Source: Limnohabitans kasalickyi (lineage in GTDB: Bacteria > Pseudomonadota > Gammaproteobacteria > Burkholderiales > Burkholderiaceae_C). Taken from it: DNA of 64,000 nucleotides. The stretch is taken from the NCBI GenBank assembly GCA_965234325.1, contig OZ248407.1, positions 186,001 to 250,000 on the forward strand, given 5' to 3'. Each line of letters opens with the position of its first letter. The first letter of the stretch is position 1. The notes under the pieces were generated by a model. That model searched no databases. It saw only the letters and a program-made list of their open reading frames with translations, and was not told where the DNA came from. The position numbers and the translations under genes were made by a program. Of this stretch, positions 53,664 to 61,703 are shown piece by piece.

Positions 53664-54785
53664 TCAGTGTTGGATAAGTTGATACCGAGTCCCCCGCCCC
53701 ACCCCCGTCTGCACCAGCACCCCCATCTCGCACAGCGCCGTGAGTTCGCGGTAGGCCGTAGCACGCGACACGCGGCAAAGGTTCACGTATTTCTCTGTGC
53801 TGATGCCGTTGACAAACCCTTCAGGCCGCACGTCATATAGTTTGTTAATCGCCTTGGTTTGTGTGGGCGTGAGTTGCGGGTGTTGCTCGCGCAGTTCGGC
53901 CCAAAAGCGAATTTTCTGCATCGCCGTTTGCATGTGTGCCCAAGTGGCATTGGCAGCTTTGTGTATACATCCTGCGAACCATTGCACCCAGAGCGTCACA
54001 TCCATATTTGCTTGGCCCGTGGCCGCTTGCAATTGGGCGTAGTAGCCCACCCTGTCCAGCCACATCTGCTGCGACAAACTCCACAAACGTTTGTCAGTTT
54101 TCAGGTCTTGGGCCAAGGCCATTTCGACCAGTGCCCGCCCTACGCGGCCATTGCCATCTTCATACGGGTGAATGGCCTTCAGCCAAAGGTGTGCCAGCGC
54201 AGCACGCACCAAGCCATCGGTTTTGCCTAAGCTGTTGTTGAACCAGTCAATCAACCGTGTCATCTCTGCATGCACATGAACTGAATCTGGCGCCTGGTAA
54301 TGCACGGTGTCAGGCTTGCCCAAGCGCAGCGTGACAATCTGCATGGGCTCGGCATGATCGCGATAGGCGCCCGTGCGTATTTTTTGAATGCCGCTGCGCC
54401 CATTAGGAAACAAGGCGGCTTGCCAGCCATGCAGGGTTTCGTGACACAAAGTCTGGTGGCTTTGCGCAATGGCCGCTTGCAGCACATCGAGCGTGGCCTC
54501 AGTGCGTGCATCGCGCTCCATGGCTTTGGCATCGGTCAGCCCCAGCCGCCGAGCGGCGGAGGCACGCACCGAGTTGATTTGCAGGATCTCCCCCTCAATC
54601 TGGGCCGTGGCCATCGCCTCGTCGGCCCATCCTTGCAATTGCAAGTCCCCACAGTCCATCAATTGCAGGTGGCTTGCCAAGCCCATGACTCGCCCTTGTG
54701 CATAGCGTGCGGCGGCCAAGACCGGTTGCAGCGTGGCCAGATCAAATTGAAATTCGGGCCAGTGGGAGGATTGCCAGATGTACAT
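53664..54785 (-). CDS. Fic-domain AMP-transferase with N-terminal inhibitory helix
   Basis: Probable AMPylator of a target protein's hydroxyl group. The 373 residues comprise a DUF4172-like N-terminal helix bundle, an inhibitory motif TAQIEG (60-65, matching S/TxxxEG), the Fic core with catalytic HPYEDGNGRVGR (His206 to Arg217), and a C-terminal winged-helix region (about 310-370, SRATAYRELTALCEMGVLV). All active-site residues are present, and inhibition is built in, so no separate antitoxin is required. It starts with a leaderless-type promoter overlapping an inverted repeat. It is followed by brnT and the antitoxin gene on the same strand. Confidence 0.93.
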   Translation of the reverse strand: MYIWQSSHWPEFQFDLATLQPVLAAARYAQGRVMGLASHLQLMDCGDLQLQGWADEAMATAQIEGEILQINSVRASAARRLGLTDAKAMERDARTEATLDVLQAAIAQSHQTLCHETLHGWQAALFPNGRSGIQKIRTGAYRDHAEPMQIVTLRLGKPDTVHYQAPDSVHVHAEMTRLIDWFNNSLGKTDGLVRAALAHLWLKAIHPYEDGNGRVGRALVEMALAQDLKTDKRLWSLSQQMWLDRVGYYAQLQAATGQANMDVTLWVQWFAGCIHKAANATWAHMQTAMQKIRFWAELREQHPQLTPTQTKAINKLYDVRPEGFVNGISTEKYVNLCRVSRATAYRELTALCEMGVLVQTGVGRGTRYQLIQH

Positions 54786-54792
54786 GAAGCGT

Positions 54793-54830
54793 ATTTTATG
54801 GATTTACGCTCCATTTGTGAAGCGTAAATC
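54793..54830 (-). promoter_or_regulatory. Promoter and operator of fic
   Basis: Minus-strand TTCACA (54816-54821), 17 bp, TAAAAT (54793-54798), 7 nt before the ATG. A perfect 10-bp inverted repeat GATTTACGCT/AGCGTAAATC (54801-54810, 54821-54830; centres 20 bp apart) overlaps the -35. A third TGAAGCGTA half-site touches the start codon (54785-54793). This suits autorepression, perhaps by the Fic winged helix. Confidence 0.6.
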
Positions 54831-54965
54831 GTGTTGCGGCGCATCTTGCATCGATCACAGCCACCTGCGTGACTGGGTACTCATGAACTTCGTAGACACT
54901 CCATCTTTGAACTGCCCCATGCATTCGCTGTCGCTCTCTTTCGGTCTTTCAATGAGAAACACACC

Positions 54966-55685
54966 ATGACGCAAACTACCCTAATCCTTGTCCCCGGCCT
55001 GATGTGCGACGACACCTCATGGGGCCCTGTGCTGCCCGCCTTGTCAGCGCATATGCCGTGCCGCGTGGTGTCGCACGGCAACGCCGACTCGCTGGTGACG
55101 ATGGCGCAGCAAGTCTTGGACAACGCGCCAGCACAGTTCAATTTGGCAGGCCACTCCATGGGTGGACGCGTGGCCTTGGAAGTGCTGCGTTTGGCCCCAG
55201 AACGCGTGTTGCGCTTGGGCTTGCTGGGCACGGGCTTTCGCCCCAAAGAAGCAGGCGCTGCCGGTGAAGAAGAGGTCAAAAAACGCCAAGCCCTGCTGGA
55301 CATCGCACACCACCAAGGCATTCGCCAAATGGCACTGACTTGGGTGCAAAATATGGTGGCGCCGTCTCGGTTGAATGACGCAGCTTTGATTGAAGACATC
55401 GTGCAGATGTTTGAGCGCAAATCCGAAGACGTTTTCAAGCGCCAAATCAAGGCTCTGCTAGAACGCCCCGACGCGAGCGATGTGCTGACTCACGTGAAAG
55501 TGCCCACACTGGTGATGGCCGGTGAGTTCGACGCCTGGGCCAGCCCGCAGCAACACCAACACATCGCAGACTTGGTGCCCGCAAGCCCTTCCGTGGATGT
55601 CGTGGTCGGTGCGGGGCACATGATGATGATGGAAAAGCCAGAGGCGGTGACCGCGAGCTTTTTGAACTGGCTGGCCACGCGCTAA
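54966..55685 (+). CDS. Alpha/beta hydrolase (full-length copy)
   Basis: Soluble hydrolase of 239 residues. The nucleophile elbow is GHSMGG, the acid lies in the AGEFDAWAS region and the histidine in GAGHMMMMEKPEA, so the triad is complete. Substrate unknown. Its 5' quarter is duplicated 2.16 kb upstream as a truncated copy, with fic and the BrnT pair between. The ATG is shared by both copies (ACACCATGAC context). Convergent with the flavin reductase gene 7 bp away. Confidence 0.9.
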   Translation: MTQTTLILVPGLMCDDTSWGPVLPALSAHMPCRVVSHGNADSLVTMAQQVLDNAPAQFNLAGHSMGGRVALEVLRLAPERVLRLGLLGTGFRPKEAGAAGEEEVKKRQALLDIAHHQGIRQMALTWVQNMVAPSRLNDAALIEDIVQMFERKSEDVFKRQIKALLERPDASDVLTHVKVPTLVMAGEFDAWASPQQHQHIADLVPASPSVDVVVGAGHMMMMEKPEAVTASFLNWLATR

Positions 55686-55692
55686 ACGCGCG

Positions 55693-56202
55693 TCAAGCTT
55701 GCTCGACCGTTTTGATGAGGTCTTGCGTGGTGGTGACCCATTGACCGTCGCGGTAGAGCAAAGGCATAGCAAGGTCGCTGTAACGGCCTGAGATCACCTC
55801 ACCCACCATCAAGCAGTGGGTGCCCTGATCAACTTGTTGAATCAGGCGGCACTCCAAGCTCATGACCGCATCGCGCAGACAGGGAGAGCCAGACTCAAAC
55901 TGATCCCATTGCAGCGGGTCAAAGCGCTCATCCCCAGAAACCTTGGCTTGGCCTGCGAACAACTTGGCCAACTCGATGTGGTCCACCGTCAGTGTGTTCA
56001 CGCTGAACACTTGGTTATCGGCCATGTGCGCGTAACTGAAGGCGCTGCGGTTGATCGCACAAACCACGGTAGGCGGCTCGGCGCTCACAGACATGAAGGC
56101 CGACACCGTCATGCCCGTGCGGTGAGGCGCTTTGCCAGTGGCGATGATGTTCACCGCCGCTGGATGCCTGCGCATCAACTGCAGAAACGACGGAGCGTTC
56201 AT
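55693..56202 (-). CDS. Flavin reductase-like FMN-binding protein
   Basis: Reductase of 169 residues supplying reduced flavin to a monooxygenase. Motifs include GMTVSAFMSVSAEPPTVVCA and NRSAFSYAHMADNQVFSVNTL, then GEVISGRYSDLAMPLLYRDGQ. Its ATG overlaps the TGA of the luciferase-like gene (ATGA, 56199-56202), so the two form a two-component flavin monooxygenase. Confidence 0.93.
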   Translation of the reverse strand: MNAPSFLQLMRRHPAAVNIIATGKAPHRTGMTVSAFMSVSAEPPTVVCAINRSAFSYAHMADNQVFSVNTLTVDHIELAKLFAGQAKVSGDERFDPLQWDQFESGSPCLRDAVMSLECRLIQQVDQGTHCLMVGEVISGRYSDLAMPLLYRDGQWVTTTQDLIKTVEQA

Positions 56203-57341
56203 GCCGACACGGCTTCTAAGGGTGCGTTTGCGTTGATGGTGGATCCCAAGCCCAACGCTTGGTTCACACGCGGCATGACTTCGTTGGCCATCAACTCCAT
56301 CGAACGATGGCCCAACTTGGGGTCAACCAAATCCATGCCGGCGTAAACAATTTCGCCGAAAGGTCCGACCTTCTCGCGCATGGCCAAAATTTTGTCGACC
56401 ACTTCGTTCACAGTGCCCGTGATGACCAACTCGTCGAGCAAACGGTCCAGCGTGACATGGCTGTCGTCCTCGTCCATGTGCTTTTTGAAGATGACGTGTC
56501 GCTTGGACATCATCATCTTGGTCAACATCTGACGGTAGTAATAACGGTAAGGACTATTGGCGTCCGCGCGGCCATAACGGTCAGCCGTGGCCGAGTCGTC
56601 GCTGACAAAAATGGTGCGCGCCACACGCCAGTCCGCCGGATTGGCGACTTGTCCAACCTCCGTTTTGCCTTCGCAATAGTTGTCCCAATGGCTGTTGAGC
56701 CAGTGGTCCATCAAGAAGTTGGCAGACATCGGATGGAAGTCGCGCTTGCCCATGGCAATCACGCCTTTCGAAAAAGGGGCAACCACGGTGCCCACAATTT
56801 CAGGGCGCGGTTTTTGAAAAGGCTTCATCAAGAAACCTCGGCCAATTTCAGGCACCGACGTCACTTGCGTGGTGACCTTGAAACGGTTGTCAGGGAAATC
56901 GATGTTGTAAGGCGGCTCGCGTTCCCAAATCGCCAGAATGACATCAATGGCTTCGGCAAACATCTTGTTGCGATCTTGGTCAAGGATGCCCAGGGCTTCA
57001 GCATCCGAAGCCAGCGCACCGGGGCTGATGCCCAAAATAAAACGACCCTTGGCAAGGTGGTCAAACATGGCCGCTTGTGATGCCAACAGCGTGGGATGCG
57101 AGTGCGACAAATTGGAGGTGCCGCTGCCCAAGATGATGTTTTTCGTTTCTGGGATCAAGGTCGCCAAAAACAACAAGCTATTCGTGACGTTCTCCGCTTT
57201 GTCGGTCAAATGCTCACCCACAAAGGCGTCATAAAACCCCAACTTATCCGCCAAGATGATGGTCTGACGGTCTTCATGCAAAGTTTCTGTGGTGTCCCTT
57301 TCAAAGGGGTGCAGGGGCATGGTGAAGTAGCCTAAGCGCAT
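56199..57341 (-). CDS. Luciferase-like (LLM) flavin-dependent monooxygenase
   Basis: FMNH2-dependent oxygenase of 380 residues. The ATG at 57339-57341 (MRLGYFTMPLHPFERD) has AGGAC 7-9 nt upstream and fits the family; the longer frame is rejected. Bacterial-luciferase-type signatures are GSGTSNLSHSHPTLLASQAA and GRFILGISPGALASDAEALG. The substrate is not predictable; relatives open rings or oxidise limonene-like or aromatic compounds. A TTCC-N7-GGAA dyad lies about 90 bp upstream. Confidence 0.93.
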   Translation of the reverse strand: MRLGYFTMPLHPFERDTTETLHEDRQTIILADKLGFYDAFVGEHLTDKAENVTNSLLFLATLIPETKNIILGSGTSNLSHSHPTLLASQAAMFDHLAKGRFILGISPGALASDAEALGILDQDRNKMFAEAIDVILAIWEREPPYNIDFPDNRFKVTTQVTSVPEIGRGFLMKPFQKPRPEIVGTVVAPFSKGVIAMGKRDFHPMSANFLMDHWLNSHWDNYCEGKTEVGQVANPADWRVARTIFVSDDSATADRYGRADANSPYRYYYRQMLTKMMMSKRHVIFKKHMDEDDSHVTLDRLLDELVITGTVNEVVDKILAMREKVGPFGEIVYAGMDLVDPKLGHRSMELMANEVMPRVNQALGLGSTINANAPLEAVSA

Positions 57342-57384
57342 GATGAAGTCCTGATGTTTGAGTGGCAGCGATAAACAGATGTAT

Positions 57385-57461
57385 ATCCATTCTAGAAATG
57401 GATTCGGATGGAATTTAACAAGGTGTTCCAACATACGGAATTTTTGACTAAGGGAATTCCC
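57385..57461. promoter_or_regulatory. Cluster of dyads upstream of the LLM gene
   Basis: Three palindromes occur: ATCCATT/AATGGAT (57385-57403), TTCCAACATACGGAA (57426-57440) and GGGAATTCCC (57452-57461). The middle one shares 12 of 15 bases with the dyad beside the IclR gene at 58407-58421, suggesting one regulator. Confidence 0.5.
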
Positions 57462-57503
57462 ATGGTCAAGGCCGCTGAAATGGCCCAACTGCATGGGTTT
57501 GTA

Positions 57504-58346
57504 TTAATAAGCAATCCGAGGGGCTTGCGGGTCCTTGATCGCGGTGCGCCAAGTCTCTGACTGGTTGGGGTTCATGCGCGCGAGCTCATACTGCGCAGAC
57601 AAAATTTCAGCCTCATGCTTCAACGTCGAGGCGAGACAGTTGAGGTAACTGCCCGTCATGCGCGCAAGCGTTGACACCGCACACAAGGAACCAATCGGGT
57701 AACGGCGTCGGTCGAGCACAGGCACGGCGATGCCTGAAATACCGTTGGATGCGCGTGTTTTTGTGAGGGCATAGCCGTTCTTGCGCGTTTTCTGAATGCT
57801 TGTGGAGATCTTGCTGAACGACTTGTCATCGCGACTGCGCAATTGATTAAAGGCCACGATCTCAGCAATTTCTTCGTCCGGCAAATGCGCCAAGATGGCC
57901 AAGCTGAACGAGCCAATGCCCATAGGCCATCGGTCGTTGACCTGCAAAATTTCAGCGTTTTGTGGCAAGTGGCCTTGACGCTTGTCCAAGCACACCGCGT
58001 CATAGCCACAACGAATGCCCAAGTACACCGTTTCGCCCGTGGCTTTTGCCAGTCGTTCAAACGTCGGCTGGGCAATGGCCTTGATGTCGAACACATGGCG
58101 CACCGAGATGCCAAACGCATAGACCTCAGGGCCCAACCGGTAGTTGCGGGTGCCCCAAGGACGCTCGACCAAATGCTCATCCAGCATGGCCGACAAGATG
58201 CGATGCACGGTGGCCTTGGGCAACTGGGTGAGTGCGCTGATTTGCATCAATGCGGCACCTTGTGACCCAAAGGTCGATAGCGTGCGTAGCAGCAGTGCGG
58301 CGCGCGCAATGCTTTGCGCACCTTCACTTTTTGCAGATGAGGTCAT
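57504..58346 (-). CDS. IclR-family transcriptional regulator
   Basis: Probable regulator of the catabolic cluster. The ATG at 58344-58346 (MTSSAKSEGAQSIARAALLL) gives 280 residues, normal for the family. The winged helix contains LTQLPKATVHRILSAMLDE; the effector domain contains GYALTKTRASNGISGIAVPV. It is divergent from the first Bug gene and upstream of the LLM pair. Confidence 0.93.
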   Translation of the reverse strand: MTSSAKSEGAQSIARAALLLRTLSTFGSQGAALMQISALTQLPKATVHRILSAMLDEHLVERPWGTRNYRLGPEVYAFGISVRHVFDIKAIAQPTFERLAKATGETVYLGIRCGYDAVCLDKRQGHLPQNAEILQVNDRWPMGIGSFSLAILAHLPDEEIAEIVAFNQLRSRDDKSFSKISTSIQKTRKNGYALTKTRASNGISGIAVPVLDRRRYPIGSLCAVSTLARMTGSYLNCLASTLKHEAEILSAQYELARMNPNQSETWRTAIKDPQAPRIAY

Positions 58347-58406
58347 GGTGGTAGTGCTTAAAAGGTCACAAAAAAGGTGGGGCGGATCAAGAAGACGAAT
58401 GAAGTA

Positions 58407-58421
58407 TTCCATGATTCGGAA
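58407..58421. promoter_or_regulatory. Candidate IclR operator
   Basis: TTCCATGATTCGGAA, an imperfect 15-bp palindrome in the divergent region between the IclR gene and the first Bug gene. A related site lies before the LLM gene. The rest of this 230-bp gap shows nothing clear. Confidence 0.5.
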
Positions 58422-58576
58422 TGACTCCCACGCGGCTGTCGCCAAGATGCCACCACAGGGCGGACCCTGATTGCCAACCCATCACCGCCCACGCATACTC
58501 ATTTTCGAAATTCGATGCACGTTTTCTTTCACCTGAATACAACCCGTCAACACGCACAGACGAAGGGCTATTTCTT

Positions 58577-59560
58577 ATGAGATCGATTTGTCAGCTTAAG
58601 TTTTTAGCCTGGCTAGGCCTTGTTGGATTGGTCAGCCTAACGAGTGTTGCGCATGCGCAAAGCTACCCTGTACGCCCCATCAAAGCCATCGTGCCCTATG
58701 CCGCTGGCGGCTTTTCAGATCAAGCAAGTCGGGTGATTGCCGAAGCCATGTCTCGCAACTTGGGTCAAAACATCGTGATCGAAAACCGCGCGGGTGGCGG
58801 AGGACGTATTGGCAGCGAAGCCGTGAGCAAAATGACGCCCGATGGCTATCAGTTGCTGATGACCACCAACGGCACCAAGACCTACATGGCGGTGGTGGAA
58901 AAGTCATTGTCTTACGACCCTGTGAACGATTTCACGCCCATCTCATTGGTCGGCAAATATGGCTTGCTGATGGTGGTCAACCCCTCGGTTCCTGCTAAAA
59001 ATTTGCCTGAGTTTTTGGCTTATGCACGCGACGCCAAAACCAAAGGAAAAATCAACTATGCCTCGTCGGGCATGGGCAGCGGCCTGCACTTTGCGGGGGA
59101 GCTGTTCAATGCCATGGGCAAAACAGACATGGTACATGTGCCCTACAAAGGCTCAGGCCCAGGCATGCAAGATGTGTTGGCAGGCGTTTGCCAAGTGATT
59201 TTTGATGGCGCAGCCAAACCGCAAATCGATGCAGACAAAGTCCGTCTGATTGGCACCACCAGTTCTGTGCGTGATCCACGTTACCCGGACATCCCAACAC
59301 TCAGTGAAGGTGGCCTAACGGGCTATGACCTCACCTATTGGGTCGGAATTTTTGCGCCCAAAGGGCTGCCTCCCGAAATTCAAGCGCGCTTGAATGCGTC
59401 CGTCAAAACTGCACTGGCAGAACCTGATGTGCAACGCAAACTCAACGGCATGGGGATGACCTTGGTAGGCAGCACACCAGAACAAATGGTGCAAGAAATC
59501 CGCACCGAAACCGCCAAACTTCGACAAATTGCTGCCCAGATCCCAGGCGGCGTCAACTGA
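58577..59560 (+). CDS. Bug-family (TctC-like) periplasmic binding protein
   Basis: Extracytoplasmic binding protein for carboxylates or related small molecules. The ATG at 58577 gives a clean signal peptide ending SVAHAQ and a 327-residue product. Family pattern YPVRPIKAIVPYAAGGFSDQ, NRAGGGGRIGSEAV and HVPYKGSGPGMQDVLAG. No TctA/TctB membrane genes are nearby. It is the first gene of the divergently transcribed cluster, probably IclR-controlled. Confidence 0.94.
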   Translation: MRSICQLKFLAWLGLVGLVSLTSVAHAQSYPVRPIKAIVPYAAGGFSDQASRVIAEAMSRNLGQNIVIENRAGGGGRIGSEAVSKMTPDGYQLLMTTNGTKTYMAVVEKSLSYDPVNDFTPISLVGKYGLLMVVNPSVPAKNLPEFLAYARDAKTKGKINYASSGMGSGLHFAGELFNAMGKTDMVHVPYKGSGPGMQDVLAGVCQVIFDGAAKPQIDADKVRLIGTTSSVRDPRYPDIPTLSEGGLTGYDLTYWVGIFAPKGLPPEIQARLNASVKTALAEPDVQRKLNGMGMTLVGSTPEQMVQEIRTETAKLRQIAAQIPGGVN

Positions 59561-59602
59561 CCTATACACAAACCAACGCATCACTTCTGAGGAACCCTTT
59601 GT

Positions 59603-60097
59603 ATGACTCAATCCATCAACCCATCCATTCGCCGCGTCGTGACAGGTCACGATGAACAAGGCAAAGCCATCGTCGAAATCGACGAAATCTGCAGCCATTT
59701 CCGTCAAGGCCGGCCCAATGGTTATGTTTGTAATGTCTGGACCACAGACACCAGCCCCGCGAACAACAATGGCCATGTGGATGCAGGCAAACGTGAGGGC
59801 AAGTTTTCGATCATTGAAAACGGCAGTGTGTTTCGTGTCCTCGACTTTCATCCCGGTGTTCAGCAGCGCGTACACCGCACCGACTCGGTCGATTACATCG
59901 TCGTCATGTCTGGCGAGATCGACATGGAGTTGGAGTCGGGAGAAGAAGTGCACCTCAAAGCAGGCGATGTCATGGTGCAACGCGGCACCGTGCACAACTG
60001 GATCAACCGAGGCACCCAGACCTGTGTGATGGCGGTGATTTTGGTGCACGCCAACCCAGTTCAAGCTGGGGGTCAAACACTCAACGCTTTTGGTTGA
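59603..60097 (+). CDS. Cupin-domain protein
   Basis: Small beta-barrel protein of 164 residues with one cupin domain. The first motif lies around VHRTDSVDYIVVMSGEIDME and the second around AGDVMVQRGTVHNWINRG, where histidines could bind a metal. It may be an isomerase, dioxygenase or decarboxylase; the sequence does not decide. It follows the Bug gene by 42 bp and presumably belongs to the same operon. Confidence 0.87.
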   Translation: MTQSINPSIRRVVTGHDEQGKAIVEIDEICSHFRQGRPNGYVCNVWTTDTSPANNNGHVDAGKREGKFSIIENGSVFRVLDFHPGVQQRVHRTDSVDYIVVMSGEIDMELESGEEVHLKAGDVMVQRGTVHNWINRGTQTCVMAVILVHANPVQAGGQTLNAFG

Positions 60098-60127
60098 GTA
60101 ACAAAGCCGGCATGCAACCCGAAAAAT

Positions 60128-60703
60128 TTACTGAGGAAATGGCGCAATGCCGGGTTCCGCGTTGTCGGGCAACCCGCGGCGCGTGGTGTTCAGCACCATC
60201 GCCAACAAGCTGTAGTAACCGCAGTGCGCTGTCATGTCTATGACGCCTTGGTCGCCAAACATTTTTTGGGCAGCGGCCCAAGTGACGTCGCTCACCGATT
60301 GGTTGTGCAGCAGCTCTTGCAAAAACTCGTACACCACAGTTTCCTCAGTGCTCATGTGCGGTGGGCGGCGACCTTCGGCAATCGCATCGCAGGTCTCTTC
60401 GCTCACGCCGGCTTTCATGGCGATCGGCTTGTGAATATGCCACTCCACCGACTGCGACCAATGACGCGCCACCAACAAGACCGCGAATTCAGAATTGTGC
60501 AAACCCACAGTGTTGTCGTAGCGCAGGTATTCACCCACTTTTTGCAAACGCCGCATCAACTCCGGACTGCGCATCAAGGGCACAAACGGTCCGCTGAGTT
60601 TGCCCCGAGGTCCACTGATCAGTTCATCCACCGCAGCACGCTGTGCATCGGTCATTTGCTCTCGGGGCATTTCGGGCAGGCGGTCAGGTTTGGGCGTGTT
60701 CAT
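60128..60703 (-). CDS. Carboxymuconolactone decarboxylase-like (CMD family) protein
   Basis: Alpha-helical AhpD/CMD-fold protein of 191 residues. The region FAVLLVARHWSQSVEWHIHK then PIAMKAGVSEETCDAIAEGR is the family core. There is no CxxC pair, so a peroxidase role like AhpD is unlikely; a lactone decarboxylase or isomerase role is more in line. It is convergent with the cupin gene and divergent from the hydrolase. Confidence 0.9.
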   Translation of the reverse strand: MNTPKPDRLPEMPREQMTDAQRAAVDELISGPRGKLSGPFVPLMRSPELMRRLQKVGEYLRYDNTVGLHNSEFAVLLVARHWSQSVEWHIHKPIAMKAGVSEETCDAIAEGRRPPHMSTEETVVYEFLQELLHNQSVSDVTWAAAQKMFGDQGVIDMTAHCGYYSLLAMVLNTTRRGLPDNAEPGIAPFPQ

Positions 60704-60839
60704 TCGGCGTCTCTGGTTAAGGTTTTAAAAATGCGTAAGGGCAATTTATCACCAAGCACCTGCGCGCAGAGTCGTGTGCGGGATAGCGTGCTCACCCGTG
60801 CGGCCCATCTTTTGAGTCACTCTTTGAAAGACAAGTTCA

Positions 60840-61703
60840 ATGCCTTTTTTACAAATTCGTGACGTACAAATTCACTACCGCGTGATGGGTGACACGGGGC
60901 CATGGCTGGCGTTGGTCACTGGCGGGCGACGCGGTTTCAATGAGTTCATTCCTTTTGCAGAAAAAATAGCAGCAAAAGGGTTTCGTGTGTTGCTGCACGA
61001 TCGCCGCAACACCGGTGCCTCCGATGTCCTGATCGCGGGACACGACGGCGAGGAAGAAATTTGGGCCGACGATTTGTTCGAGTTGCTTAGGCAATTGCAC
61101 GCCACGCCTGCCTTTATTGGCGGCACTTCGTCGGGTGCACGGTTGTCCATGCTGTTCAACCAACGCCATCCGCAAGCGGTCAAAGGGCTGGTGCTCATGC
61201 GCATCACGGGCGGCGACTTTGCGGCGGGGCGCTTGCCTCACACGTATTACGGTCAGTTCATTGAGGCGGCACAACAAGGCGGCATGCAAGCTGTTTGCGA
61301 GACCGACCAATACCGCGAACGTATCGAGGCCAACCCTGCCAATTTGCCACGCTTGATGGCCATGGACCCCGCCGAATACATCCGCGTGATGCAACACTGG
61401 CTCTCGATATTTCTCAGAGGACCGCGCAAACCCGTGCTGGGGATGGAAGACGATGTCATGCGCGCCATTCGTGTGCCCACCATCGTCGTGCCGGGCAACG
61501 ACAAAACCCATGCATCCGTCAACGGCCATGCTGCGGCAGCCTTGATTCCCAACAGCATCTTGTACGAACTGGCCATCCAAGATCAGGATGTTGCGGTGCT
61601 GCCGTTTTCTGATTGGGCTGCGCATGAGGCGACGCTCGCCACTGTCTTTGGCGACTTTATGAACTCGGTGAGCAACACCGCCCTGCATGGAGCCAGCAAT
61701 TGA
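60840..61703 (+). CDS. Alpha/beta hydrolase of the catabolic cluster
   Basis: Hydrolase of 287 residues resembling meta-cleavage or lactone hydrolases. The nucleophile elbow reads GGTSSGARL, the oxyanion segment TGGRRGFNEF, and an arginine/aspartate region LLHDRRNTGASD is typical. Its stop overlaps the next Bug gene start by 4 bp (61700-61703), so the two are translationally coupled. Probable substrate: an ester or ring-cleavage product of the cluster; not determinable here. Confidence 0.9.
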   Translation: MPFLQIRDVQIHYRVMGDTGPWLALVTGGRRGFNEFIPFAEKIAAKGFRVLLHDRRNTGASDVLIAGHDGEEEIWADDLFELLRQLHATPAFIGGTSSGARLSMLFNQRHPQAVKGLVLMRITGGDFAAGRLPHTYYGQFIEAAQQGGMQAVCETDQYRERIEANPANLPRLMAMDPAEYIRVMQHWLSIFLRGPRKPVLGMEDDVMRAIRVPTIVVPGNDKTHASVNGHAAAALIPNSILYELAIQDQDVAVLPFSDWAAHEATLATVFGDFMNSVSNTALHGASN

